The translations under genes were made by a program, and so were the position numbers. A stretch of DNA of 64,000 bases from Zizania palustris (Eukaryota > Streptophyta > Magnoliopsida > Poales > Poaceae): positions 37,509,712 to 37,573,711 of the forward strand of contig JAAALK010000286.1 of the NCBI GenBank assembly GCA_019279435.1, in the 5' to 3' direction. Position 1 is the stretch's first letter; each line of letters opens with the position of its first letter. The notes under the pieces were generated by a model, which did not search any database, was not told the origin of the DNA, and saw nothing but the letters and a program-made list of their open reading frames with translations. Below, piece after piece: positions 31,284-42,915 of the stretch.

Positions 31284-32170
31284 TGGGTCGCGGGGAAGCT
31301 ACGCTAGCCATCAAATTCAAAATTTTTGCCCCTAAATCCTAGAACCATGCACGTGAGAGATCATGAATTGTTACCTTCTAATGCAAGATGCGCTAGTGCA
31401 GTGGAAGAAGATGTTGGGGAAGCATGTCTTCGCTTATCCTCATCTCGCTCCGTCTGTTCCCCGACAATCCAATTGGCGAAGACCGGCGATGTCCATGTGA
31501 GGAAGACGATGAGCATCGCTGTTCAAGCAACGCCTCCAGGGATTCCACATGTATAGGGAATGATTTCTCCCATGCCGGCGTGCTAGCACCACTCGTGAGA
31601 ACCGAGGAGAAACCTCAATCTCAATGCTTGAGACCAAGAAGGAAGGGAGATGAGAGGTGTGGTGGCTAGGGTGGAGCACTTGGGTCTTCTGAAAACCTTA
31701 TATTCACGACCTCCTCCTCCCTATTTATAATGCCAAGGTGTGGGTCTTTAACCACAATCAAATCTCTAACAGATCTAATATGTTACGTCCTGATTGGAAC
31801 TTCCGATACCCCTATCGGAACTTCCGATCAAGACTTTTGATCTGTAACTCAGCCCGCATAAGAACTTCCGATACTCCTATTGGAACTTCTGATCTAGCCT
31901 TTTGGTCTGTAAACTAGAATACATGGAAACTTATGATACCCCTATCAAAACTTCCGATCAACTGATTCCAAATCGAAACTTTTGGTTTGTAATCTGTCTA
32001 TGAATAAGAAATAATCAGCACTTCCGATTTGAGCTCTCTGTTTTGCAAACCATAAATTATCGGAACTTCTGATACCATATCGGAACTTCCAATTTGAGAT
32101 CTCGATTCTAATTCAGAAAATAATCGAAACTTTCGATCCTCCGAGAATTTTCTTGGCCATAATTCCTTCA
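31284..32170 (-). mobile_element. 3' LTR of non-coding LTR element I (minus)
   Basis: Bounded by TGGGTCGCGG at the left and AATTCCTTCA at the right, next to the reverse complement of a purine tract (ATCTCCCACTTGC, 32171 on). The minus-strand TATA box (TATAAATAG) is at 31722-31730. U3 (31740-32170) carries about ten copies of a GGAACTTCCGAT-like motif. The partner LTR is at 33494-33948 plus 44592-44947. No clear target duplication: the flanks CCTAT and TCACT do not match. Confidence 0.7.
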
Positions 32171-33477
32171 ATCTCCCACTTGCACAAGAACCAATTCTTA
32201 GCAAGTTTCTTAATCCATCCTCTTAAGTGTGTGACCCGATAGGTTCATACACAAACACCCATTCACTAGAAACTTTTTTAGCTCATTGATCAATAGCGGT
32301 ACCTAGTAGCACATATTGACCCCAAAAATGTACGAAATCAAATTTTCACTGAACCTTGATGTACGTATGCACCAGTCCCTTTACCGCACAACATCATTCA
32401 AGCTCAAGGAGAGATATGTGCCACCCTTATTGGTTAGCTCGACATTTCACTTGAACAAGTATTAGATTCAAATCATGACCAACTCTTTAGTCATAGTAGC
32501 ATGGCTATGCACTTTTCCAATTCGACTACCTCGAGGGGCCAGCGACGTCTCTCCCATTATTAGGAGGGGTAAATTCCATCTTGACCACTTACATCCCACG
32601 ACATGTTTCACAACACACCTGAAAACAACCCTTATGACTACTTAGTTATGGAATAGCGTTAGGAAGCATCTAAGTGTACTGCTACGTATTCTGGAATCAA
32701 ATGATGATCTCAGGTCTAAGGACTCTACAGGTACACCATTTGAGATGACAACTGATGGCACATCACAATCACAACAGTATCACAAGTGGGTCTATCCAAC
32801 ACCATGTTCTCCAACATGTGTCCACATCTTTGATTTGACATCCCCATATCTATGTTCTGTGAAACATGATCATCAATCAGCTAGATGTGCTAATCTATGT
32901 ATCATCACTGTCCCACACGATGATAAGATCAGGGATAAATTTTGAACAACATCATTATCATCATTGTCTTGTCATTGTGCTTTAGACCTCCATGAACATA
33001 TACTAGCCTATTATAAATAATAACACATATACTAGTTACATGAGACGAAGCATCACTAGTCGACGTGCAGGTTGTACAACCAATGGACAACATTGGGTTG
33101 TAATATTCATGACAGACATGCTATGTTAATTACATTCATACATTACATACATTTGCAAGGCTATACCAGTAACAACATTCTCTACAAAACACAAGTTAGG
33201 TGAAGAAACTATGTGTGACCAATATCTTGACTCGGAACTTTTGGATCAACACGCTCGGAACTTTCGGTTCAGAACTCGAACTTCTGATTCGCCCTCTCTA
33301 TTATTGAATTAAATCAGGTCCAGAAATTTTGGTTCAGAACTGGAACTTCTGACTTCCAGAATTTCCGGTTCACAATCAAAATTTCCAAAAATCCGACGCA
33401 TAGAAAAAATAGATCTAATCTATTTCCATCATGTATTGCTATACGTTATCGATCCAAATCGAACACTACACACGTAG
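32171..33477 (-). mobile_element. Internal region of element I, non-coding
   Basis: About 1.3 kb between a purine tract (right after 32170) and the primer site at 33478. I see no gag or pol motif in any frame; the longest ORFs are about 70 codons. A further cluster of GGAACTTTCGG-like motifs lies at about 33230-33400, close to the primer site. The structure is that of a non-autonomous LTR element moved by another element's proteins. Confidence 0.65.
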
Positions 33478-33489
33478 GCTCTGATACCA
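33478..33489 (-). other. Primer binding site of element I
   Basis: GCTCTGATACCA, the reverse complement of TGGTATCAGAGC, the usual copia tRNA-iMet primer site. It gives I a minus orientation and marks the LTR to its right as the 5' LTR. Confidence 0.85.
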
Positions 33490-33493
33490 CTAT

Positions 33494-33948
33494 TGGGATA
33501 TTAGGAGGCTATGCTAGCCAACAATTTTAAATTTTAACCCCTTAGCTGAGGAACCAATTGCGTGAGGGATCATAGATCGTTACATTCTAACATGAGATGC
33601 GCTAGTGCAGTGGAAGAAGTTGTTGAGGAAGCGTGTCCTCGCTCAACCTCTCTTTGCTCCACTCGTTCGCCGGTGATCAAGTTGAGAGAGTCTAATGATC
33701 TCCACGTGAAGAAGATGATGAGCGCCACTATTCGAGCTGCTCCTCCACAGAGTCCACATGTACATAGATGAGATTGTATCACGCCGGTGTGCTAGCACAA
33801 ATCATGAGATCTAAGGAGAAACCGATCTCAACTCTTGAGATCAAAGGGAGAGGAGAGGTGTGACGACTAGGGTTTAACAATCAGAACAACCAACCCACGA
33901 TCTCCCTCCTCCTCCCTTATATAGTGGCCAAACCCTAGACCTTAATCC
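33494..33948 (-). mobile_element. 5' LTR of element I, inner part
   Basis: Similar to 31284 onward (shared GATGCGCTAGTGCAGTGGAA and the GTGTGCTAGCAC region), with a TATA-like TTATATAG at about 33917. It is cut at 33948 by element D, whose AATCC duplication lies at 33944-33948. It continues at 44592. Confidence 0.8.
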
Positions 33949-35610
33949 TTAGGAGCCATGTTGAAGAGCATGGGCCTCATGGCTCTAGATGTGATGAGTG
34001 ATTGTCAACGGAAGTCAAAGAGGACATGAGGAGAAGAGAAGACCTGCTGTGTCTGGGCCGCATGTGACTCAGGTACACGGGCAGCGAGCGACTGTTGGGC
34101 AGAGGGGCCGCGAAGTCGGGCTGGCCCAATTAGAGTACATGGGCTAGAAGCAGCAGAGGATCCACTGGTCTGTTGACCAGGATTGACTCAGGTACACGGG
34201 CGGTGAGTGATTGCCGGGCTGAGGGAGCTACGGAATCAGGCCGGCCCAATCTGGGTACCCGGTGTGAAGGCGGAGGATGCTTTGTCAGTTTCGACGCAAA
34301 ACTGACGACCGCTGATCTCAGATCTGACCGTTCTGAGGTGAAGCCGTAGCCGCTACGAAAGCTCCGCATCAGGACAAGTTATCTTTATTTAGGTTTTTAC
34401 TATTTTGCCTTTAGGCCCATAGTCTGTCAGACGAGTCTGTAAAAACCCTAAGGGCATCTCAGTCTTTTCCATCTTTATTTCAGCGTCTGTAAAAACCCTA
34501 GGGGTATTTTTTGATTTTTCCCATTTATTGGGCTACCTATAAAAAGGCCCCAATACCTAGGGTTAGGGTTACCCATTTTGAAAAACACTTTCCCAATTTC
34601 AGAAATCGTGGGTCATTTTTATCTTCTTCCTCTGTCTCCGCTGTTCACCGTCGCCGGTATTTTCTCCACGTCGCCACTGCAAATCGCTTCCGTGGGGCGT
34701 TGTTTTCTCCGGTCAGGTTTTTATTCACGCGTGGCAGCTACAGCGGCTAGGCAGCAGCTAGCGCAGTAGCACCTAGTCTAGCAGCTAGGCCCTACGCGCG
34801 GTTAGCCAAGCTAGCAGTGCCTAGCATCAGCAGTGTTGCGTGGTCGCCGTTTCTGGCTCTTGCGCTGCAGCGCGGCAGAAAGCAGCAGTCGCACGGCACA
34901 GGAGTCCCTGCACACGGCAGGAAGCAGCAGCCGCATGGCATCACCTAGGCTCGGTGGCATAGCAGGCGCATCTAGCTAGCACACGGCAGGAGTCTATGGC
35001 AAGCTCGGCGTGGCTTTGTTGATGCGAGGGCATGGGTGCCGAGGAACTACAGAAGGCCATCCGCACTGTAGCTCCTAGAAGGTTCCATCACAAACAGGAA
35101 CCGACCGAAGGTTAGTACTAATCTTTTTTTCTCGATCTTCGTGCAATACATCATTTTATTTCTGAATGGTCCATGATTTATTCACTTGATCAGTAGTGTA
35201 TGGTTAAATTGGATCATAAATACTCACTGATGTATTGTAGAGCACTGTTAATGTCCGCATTTATTTTGTTATTTTAAAAGCGATAAATGTTATGCTTGAT
35301 CATGTTCATCAATAGCTTGTGGATGATGGATCACTTTATGTGCGTGATGGATTATCTATGATTTGGGTGAAATCTTTGTGGAGATGCTATTTGTTGTGTG
35401 AATGACTTTAATACGCCTTTGAACACTGTGGTGGTGTCTTTTCATCTAGGACACTGGTCGTTTTAGGCTAGATTATTTTTGGCACTATTGATCTGTTTAC
35501 TTCTCGCTGTTAGTCTGTTGAGGTACGTTGGGTGTTGGGAGCAGGCCATTGATTCGAAAGAATTTTTTAGGCGCCCATTCACCCCCCTAGTCGCTACTTT
35601 CAGTCCTACA
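33949..35610 (+). mobile_element. 5' LTR of copia element D
   Basis: Starts TTAGGAGCC (family TGAGGAGCC with one change) and ends CAGTCCTACA, 1662 bp. TATA box TATAAAAA at 34538-34545, preceded by two AAACCCTA boxes and followed by CCTAGGGTTAGGGTT. A possible splice donor, AAGGTTAGT, lies at about 35109. The target duplication AATCC (33944-33948) is repeated after the 3' LTR (44587-44591). Confidence 0.93.
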
Positions 35611-35611
35611 A

Positions 35612-35623
35612 GTGGTATCAGAG
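35612..35623 (+). other. Primer binding site of element D
   Basis: TGGTATCAGAGC two bases after the 5' LTR end, an exact copia tRNA-iMet primer site. Confidence 0.92.
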
Positions 35624-35675
35624 CCTGGTTAGGGTTTTTCCATACCTTAATCGGTTCTAAACCTAGGTAGTGATC

Positions 35676-38432
35676 ATGACTTCTTCTGGAAAGGTCCAGT
35701 CCCTGGAATCTTTTGGCTATACTTATTAGAAGACTCGCATGCGAGCCTATCTCATGAGCCAGAGCTCGGACATTTGGGACGTTTGTGTTCATGCTACTTT
35801 TACCATACTGCCTGTTGCTGAGCGAACATCTCCCGAGATAATCGCCTAGCATCAGAACAACAACAAAGGGGTGAACATTTTGTTTTCTGGTTTAGGTCCC
35901 ACTGAGTTTGAGCGCGTGAGCCATCTCAGCACTGCTAGAGAGATCTGGGCTACCCTCTAGGCACACCATGAAGGGATAGCCCAGGTCAAGGCTTGGCTCT
36001 ATCAGACCTACTAGCGTGAATATAAAAATTTCACACAGTAGTCGGGTGAATCTATTAAAGCCTTGTTTGGTCATTTTCAATCGATCATCAACAAGCTTCG
36101 GGCCAACAAGGCCGAGGGAGTTCAGCTGGTCTCAGATCATGAGTAGGCGCTCAAAGGTTCTTCATACCTTGGACCCTAAGATCTGGGAGATCAAGGTATC
36201 CTCTATCATTGAGAGCACCTCTTATGATACCTTGACAATTTCATAGCTATTCAGCAAGCTCAAGGCCACAGAGGTTGATATCCAGTTGAGATCAAATCTC
36301 ACTGGCTCTAGATCAAAAACCCTAGCCCTTACGACACCTTCTGCTGACTCCTCTTCTGTGAGCTGTGATGGGTTCTCCTTGATATCTATCACTGAGTACT
36401 AGCTTGAGTCACTAGGAGATGATGATATGTGTCTGTTTAACAACCGAGTGCATCGTTTCTATGATAAGCGAATGTTCAAAAGACACAGCACAAAATCCGG
36501 ATGCTTTGAGTGTGGTGATCCAGGTCATTTCATCACCGACTGCCCCAAGTGCAATGGTCACAAGAAGGGTACCGGTGGTGGCTCCTAAGACTCTAGCAAG
36601 CACGATAGCTCCACCTTCACAAAGGGCAAGCCCAAGACAAGATTCTTTGAAAGGCTCTGAAGGATTACAGGCGTGAGAACAAGAAGCGAGACAAGGCCTT
36701 CTTCGCCGAGATGGAGAGAATCTACTCTAAGTGGTCTTCGTCTTTTTCCTCTTCATCAAGCTCAAGCGATGAGGAGATCGTGATCAGGAAGGGGAAGGAC
36801 AAGGACGATCGGGCGGGCCTCTACTTCATGGCCTTCGGGGAGAAGCCGAAGAGCCGCTCACATCACCACCGAAGATCCCACAAGAGCTTATGCTCAATGG
36901 CTCTTGGGGATATATAAGGAAGAGAAGGGCTCCCCCGACAACTCCGACGATGATGACGATGAAATGGTATCCTCCCGTGAACAAGAAGTCGTTGATTTAC
37001 TTGAAGAGAATCATTAGGAGTTGAGGTATCGGGAGAAACTTCTTAGAGGGGCTAAGAAGAGGATAGATGAGCTTGAGAGTGAGCTTGTCGTGGCCAACGG
37101 CAGGATTGAGAGTCTATCTTCTTCCCCTTGCTTGGTTGGTAGCGGTGAGTGCTCAAACTGTGAGGTGTTACTGTGTGACCTAACGACTCTGAAGTCTAAG
37201 TACACAGAGAGGGTAGATTAGAGGGAAGCTTTGGCCACTGATCTTGAGAGCGCAAAGCTGGAGCTAAAAGATGCTCATGCCACTGTCGTCGTGCCCTATG
37301 TAGACTGCCCATCCCATCTAGCTAGTTTAGCTGAGCTGAAAACCAATAGTGATGAGCAGTTGGGCGAGTTGGAGAGAGTCAGAGCTGAACTGGAGCAGAC
37401 TAGGCTAGAGCTTGAGACACTATCGGTTCCACCCACTGTTTGTGAGAACTGTATGTCTCTTAGATTGGAGTTGATCAAGTTCAAAGCTGAGAAGTCTGTC
37501 CAAGTCAATAGAGAGTGTGAGATCTGCTTGTCTCAGGTGGAGGTACTAGCTTCCTTGAAAGAGGAGCTAGCTGATGCTCAGAATGAGAACTTTTACCTCC
37601 GTCAGATCCTGAGTTGGGTGAGTGCCAGAGATCCACAACTCAGCATGATGATCAAGCAGTTCAAGAGGCAGGATGGGTTTGGGGTAGGTTACACCTATAC
37701 CAAGGCTGATTTTGAGAGTGTCATTAGTCGAGCAGTGGAGTGGAGTAAGATGGCTCCTGAACAGAGATATCCCAAGACTCACACCACTGAGTCTTTCCAG
37801 GCTAGTCAGCCCAAGGATGGAGTGTTCCAAGAACAACCTAAAGCTCCACCCAAGAAGCCCATCTGGGTCCCAAAGCCCAAATATATCCACACTTCTCTAG
37901 ACTCTCTACTTGGACCCTCTCACACCAAAGAGTCTACACCCAACACCACCAAGCCCAAGAACCCCAAGCCTCAATCACATCCCAAGAAGCCTACCTATCA
38001 CCATGGGTACTGTTAGAGAGACGGGCATCTTGAGGAGTTTTGATTCACGAGGAAGTGGGTTGAGAGAGCAGAGAGAGCTCGTGGTGGGCAGGAGCAGTTC
38101 TACCAGCAGGGTGGTAGACTGAGAGTCCCTCGACGCGGGGAGAGGCAAGAGGCTAGGTCGCGTCGTGTAGGTGGTGGTAGAGGAGATGGCTTTCATGCCC
38201 ATGCTCTGGAGGGTGGTGTTCGCTCTAGTAGAGCTCCAGGTTATTCTGGATATAGCTTTGGACCTCGTGGTCGAGACTTTAGGCAGAACCGAGGACCGAG
38301 CTTTGAGCCGCGTTTTGGTCCAGACTCTTATGACTCTTTCTGCTTTCCTTCCTTTGAGCAAATGGCTCAACACTGGTTTAGCTCTTTTGCTAAACCTAGT
38401 GCCGGACCATTTGCTCCCACTTACGACCACTG
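35676..38432 (+). pseudogene. Gag of copia element D (SIRE-type, long), decayed
   Basis: The ATG at 35676 is 53 nt past the primer site. The Gag core includes FSGLGPTEFERVSHLSTARE at about 35882. A CCHC zinc knuckle, CFECGDPGHFITDC, is at about 36502-36543. A serine run and acidic region follow (about 36735-36790), then a long coiled-coil-like part with ELESELVVANGRIESL and LRQIL segments (36960-37620), and a proline/lysine-rich tail to about 38000. This long Gag is typical of SIRE/Maximus elements and may extend the particle or interact with host proteins. In-frame stops occur near 35729, 35847, 35958, 36013, 36588, 37017 and 38014, and frameshifts occur near 36650. It is not functional as it stands. 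Confidence 0.88.
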
Positions 38433-38435
38433 ATT

Positions 38436-41400
38436 GTGCAGGATCGAGGACTGGAGGACATGTGGATCATGGATTCAGGATGCTCTCGTCACATGATGGG
38501 ACATCGCAGATGGTTCTCCAGCCTCACTCCCCCGAGCTCCAAGGAGTACATCACTTTCAGTAACAGTGGTCAAGGGAAGATACACGGCATTGGCTTAATT
38601 CGCATCTCTGATCATTTCTCTTTGAAGAATGTTGCTTTGGTTGGAAATTTGAATTTCAATTTGATTTCTGTTTTGCAACTTCTTGAGGATGGTTTGGAGG
38701 TTCTCTTTAAGAAGGGCATGTATTTTGTTATTGATTCTAGAGGATCTTTGGTTTGTCAGATCTTACCATTCAGTAAGGTTTTTCGGATTGATTTCTCTAG
38801 TTCTTTTGGCCCTTCTCGCTGTTAGATTGTTGGATCCTCCTCTGAGCTCTGGAAGTGGCATAGGAGGTTAGGCCATTTGAGTTTTGATCTGCTAGTCAGA
38901 TTGAGCTCTATGTACCTTATCCGAGGATTGCCCAAGCTTAAGATGGAGAAGGATCTAGTTTGCCATCCCTGTTGTCACGGGAAAATGGTTGCCGCTTCAC
39001 ACGCACCTGTGACTCAACTGATGACTTCGTACCTGGGAGATCTGTTACACATGGACAATGTTGGTCCAGCTCGGGTATTCTCAGTCGGTGGGAAGTGGTA
39101 CGCGCTTGTGATAGTTGACGATTTTTCTCGATTCTCGTGGGTTTTCTTTTTGGAGTCTAAGGATGAAACTTTTTAGTTTGTTCATGACCTGATTTTGAAG
39201 CTGAAGAACGAGAACAATGATCGGATGTGAGCAATTCTCTCTGAAAATGGATCTGAGTTCAAGAACTCTCAGTTCGTTAGCTTCTGTAGTGATCAGGGTC
39301 TTGTTCATTAGTTTTCTGCCCCTTACACTCCCCCACAGAACGGTGTTGTGGAACGAAAGAACCGCACGCTAGTCGAGATGGCCAGGACGATGCTCGATGA
39401 GCATAGGACTCCTAGGCGCTTTTGGGCTGAAGCCATGAACACGGCTTGCTATCTGACCAACTGCATTTTTCTTAGAGCTTACTTAGGTAAGACTTCATAT
39501 GAGTTGCGGTTTGGCAGACAACCCAAGGTGAGTCACTTGCGAGCGTTTGGCTGCAAATGCTTTGTGCTCAAGAAGGGAGGGCATTTGGACAAGTTTGAGT
39601 CTCGTTGCTGGGATGGAGTCTTTCTTGGTTATGCTTTGTATTCTCGGGGCTTCCGTGTTTGGAACCTCGACTCCTAGTAGCTTGTCGAGACTTGTGAGGT
39701 TTCTTTTGATGAGTCCATGCCTTCATTGACTCCTTCTTTTGAGCTTTTTGGAGATGATGATTTTGGAGAGTCCATCTTCGAGGAAGATGATGACATTCCA
39801 GCTGTCGATGAAGGTGGGCCTTCTGCACAGCCTGCAGACCCCACACCTTCTGAGACTTCGACTGAGGACGAGGGCGGACCTCTGATCACTTCTTCCACTT
39901 CGATCGAGCCCCCTCAGTCGATTCCAGAGGTGCCAGCTGCTGACTCTGGTGAGGTGACTTCAGATCACCTAGGATCCCGAGCGGTTCAGCGTGATCACCC
40001 CTCAGAGCTCATCATCGGTGATCTTACTGAGAGAACTTTGCACTCTTCTGTTGACTCACTTGCTGTGTTTGCTGAATCTGCTTTTGTTGCCTCTTTTGAG
40101 CCCAGAGATGTTTCTCATGCTCTTTCTTATTCGAATTGGATAAATGTCATGCAATAAGAGCTTGAGAACTTTCTTCGCAATCGGGTTTGGACACTAGTTG
40201 AGCTGCCACCTAGATGCAACCCCATAGGCACCAAGTGGGTGTTCAAGAACAAGCAAGGTGAAGATGGGGTTGTGGTGCGCAACAAACCTCGACTAGTTGC
40301 CCAGGGTTTTTGCCAAAAAGAGGGTATTGATTTTGAGGCGACTTTTGCCCTTGTTGCCCATCTTGAGTCCATTCACATTATTTTGGCATTCACTGCTTCT
40401 AAAGGTTTTAAGCTTTTTCAAATGGATGTCAAGAGTGCTTTTTTGAACGGGTACATAGAGGAGGAGGTCTATGTTAGGCAGCCCCCAGGTTTTGAGAACC
40501 CTAAGTTTCCTCGACATGTTTTTAAGTTGCAGAAAGCTTTATACGGACTGAAGCAAGCCCCCAGGGCTTGGTATGACTGGTTGAAGCAGTTTTTGTTGGG
40601 GAAGGGCTTTGTGATGGGTTATGTGGACAAAACTCTTTTCTTGCTCAGAGATGGTTCAGACTTCTTGATTGCTCAGATTTACGTGGACGATATTATTTTT
40701 GTTGGTTCTACTAATGAGCTTGTGTCCAAGTTTTCTGAGCAGATGCACAGTGAGTTTGAGATGAGCCTCATGGGTGAGCTCAAGTATTTCCTAGGGCTCT
40801 AGATCAAGCAGACTAAGGACGGCATATTCATCCACCAAAGTAAGTACACGTGGGACATGTTGAAGAAATTCGACTTCGGTGGAGAGCTGAAGCCTCAGAT
40901 GACCCCAATGAGAGAGAGTATCGAGGGATGATCAGATCGCTGCTGTACTTGACGGCGACGAGGCCATACATTCAGTTTGCCATGGGACTGTGCGCACGCT
41001 TCTAGTCTTCACCACGCGCGTCTCATCGGCAGGCTGTCAAGCGCATTTTCAGGTACATTACCTATGCGCCTAATCTAGGTCTTTACTATTCAGCATCATC
41101 GTCTCTTGATTTATCTGGCTTTTTCGATGTTGATTTTGGTGGGTGCCGGTTGGATCGCAAGTCGACTTCCGGTACTTGCTAGTTTCTTGGTTCTTCGCTT
41201 GTCTCTTGGTCTTCTCGAAAGCAATCTGGAGTTGCACTTTCTACCACTAAGGCTGAGTATGTAGCTGCTGCTCACAATTGGTTTGGATGATTTCCACATT
41301 AAGGGATTTTGGGTTGTTCTTCCCTGCCAGAGTACCTTTGTTCTGTGACAGTACCAACACGATTAGTGTAGGAAAAAACTCATGTCTTCATTCAAAAACC

Positions 41401-41570
41401 AAACACATTGATGTTTGCTTTCACTTTCTGAGGGATCAATATGAGAAAGGTGTCATTGACCTTGTTCATGTTGATACCCATCATTAGTTGGTTGACATTT
41501 TCACCAAACCCCTAGATCAGTCTACTTTTAAGCGTTTGCGAGGGGATTTAGGAGTTGTGTATCCTTTTTA
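38436..41570 (+). pseudogene. Pol of copia element D (protease, integrase, RT, RNase H), decayed
   Basis: Copia order. Protease: WIMDSGCSRHMMG at about 38463. The pre-integrase zinc segment has HRRLGHLS then CHPCCHGKM (about 38857-38985). Integrase: HMDNVGPARVF with its first Asp (39050), then LSENGSEFKN at about 39238, where the second catalytic Asp is replaced by Glu, then NGVVERKNRTLVEMART (39342). A Ser/Pro/acid-rich linker is at 39700-40000. Reverse transcriptase: TKWVFKNKQGEDGV, KLFQMDVKSAFLNG (40410), LYGLKQAPRAWYDWL, IYVDDIIFVGSTNEL (40678). RNase H: KTKHIDVCFHFLRDQYE near 41398. Stops occur near 39174, 39310, 39675, 40155, 40800 and 41486. A deletion or frameshift lies near 40905 and 41280. 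Confidence 0.9.
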
Positions 41571-42915
41571 GGATAGTTTGAGTCAGTTTTCTTTCTTCTT
41601 TACTCTTTTCGTGTATGTTCATATCATGCATATTCACATATCACACTTTGAGCTTGCTTCTATTATATGATTGATCTACTTTACTTATTCTAGCTAGTAC
41701 ATGCTTTTGAATACTTGTCGATGATCATGCTTTGCTTCAGTTCACTTGATATGTCTAATATCTGTCATATGCATGGCTTTTATGCTTTAAAATTGAAAAT
41801 TGATCATCATTGCTTCTGGTAACTAGCATGTGTAGGCTGAGTGCTCTTGCTATCTTTTACATGCCTGGTAGCTAGCTCCTCACTTGGATGCAGATATGCA
41901 ACTTGGACATCTATATGCTTTAACATGGAAAATGTGCTATAAAAATGATAAAAATCAGAAAAATGAAAATACATGCCTTTCTATGCTTAAATTTGAAAAT
42001 ATCCAGGTGGGTTTGCTTTTGTCGCATTGCATTGTTCTGGACTGCTTACCATAGCACTTTGGTATGAACTAGGACAGTGTAATGTATGCCAAGACCAATG
42101 TCTTAAGCTTCTGATGGTCCAGTTCTAGCCTAGGCTTGACTTGGTTGGTTAGCATAAGGTTGACATGCAAATAACCCCTGGCAAAAATGAAAAAGGAAAA
42201 GTAAAAGGCTGAAAATTAAAAAGATAACAACTTTGCTGAAGCACTTTGTTATGGACAATGCTTATCTTGGTAGATATCAGCTAGCCTTTGCATCTCATGT
42301 TTTACCTTGCTTGTCGACTTGAAAATGTGGTGATGCTTTTGTTTGCAAAAATCGAAAAATGTGTGCTAATGACTTTCTTTGTATATCATCTGTTGCACTG
42401 ATCATGCCATGTGTCTTAGACAGTACTTCTTTTGCTATACTTGCTAGATGTTGTAATTGCAGTCAATCATATCTGAGAAGCATGTTTTTTACACTCCACT
42501 TGCACCCCAGTTGCATTCATTGCATATTTTGAGGGGGAGTTGCATTTCAGGGGGAGTTTGAGTCTGTGTCTTTTTAGAGTGCATTTTAATCTCGCTTGAT
42601 GAGTCCAATTGTCAACAAGGGGGAGAAATTTTGGGTTACTCGATCTCTTATAAGAGTTTAGGGGGGGTTTTGGCTTTCTCTGGGATTTGTTTCAGAGGGA
42701 GTTTTTGTCTTGTTTGCCCTTACTCTTTGGACATCCTTGTTGATAATTCTGAGATTGCACTCGTTTTTAAGTCTTTATTTTTTGGTTAACCATAATGATT
42801 GTTTTTAAGTCTTTTTTGTCTTCTTGTGTTTTGTTTTCTTGTTTCCACATGTGCTTGTAGGTTCTAAAGTGCTGATGAAGAGAAGTGTTGACAATGCACT
42901 CATCAAGGGGGAGAT
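41571..42915 (+). mobile_element. 3' non-coding tail of element D with repeated purine runs
   Basis: No coding signal over 1.3 kb. The sequence is rich in GAAAAT and TGCTTTT words. AGGGGGAG-type runs occur at about 42533, 42549, 42619, 42661 (AGGGGGGG) and 42905; the last, AAGGGGGAGAT, directly precedes the 3' LTR and is the likely primer for plus-strand synthesis. This kind of tail is characteristic of SIRE elements. Confidence 0.8.

Noticed and set aside
35463..35852. Minus-strand ORF of 129 codons at the start of element D
   Set aside because: It is the reverse reading of the LTR end, primer site and gag start, similar to 7594-7956 at the same place in H; no independent signal.
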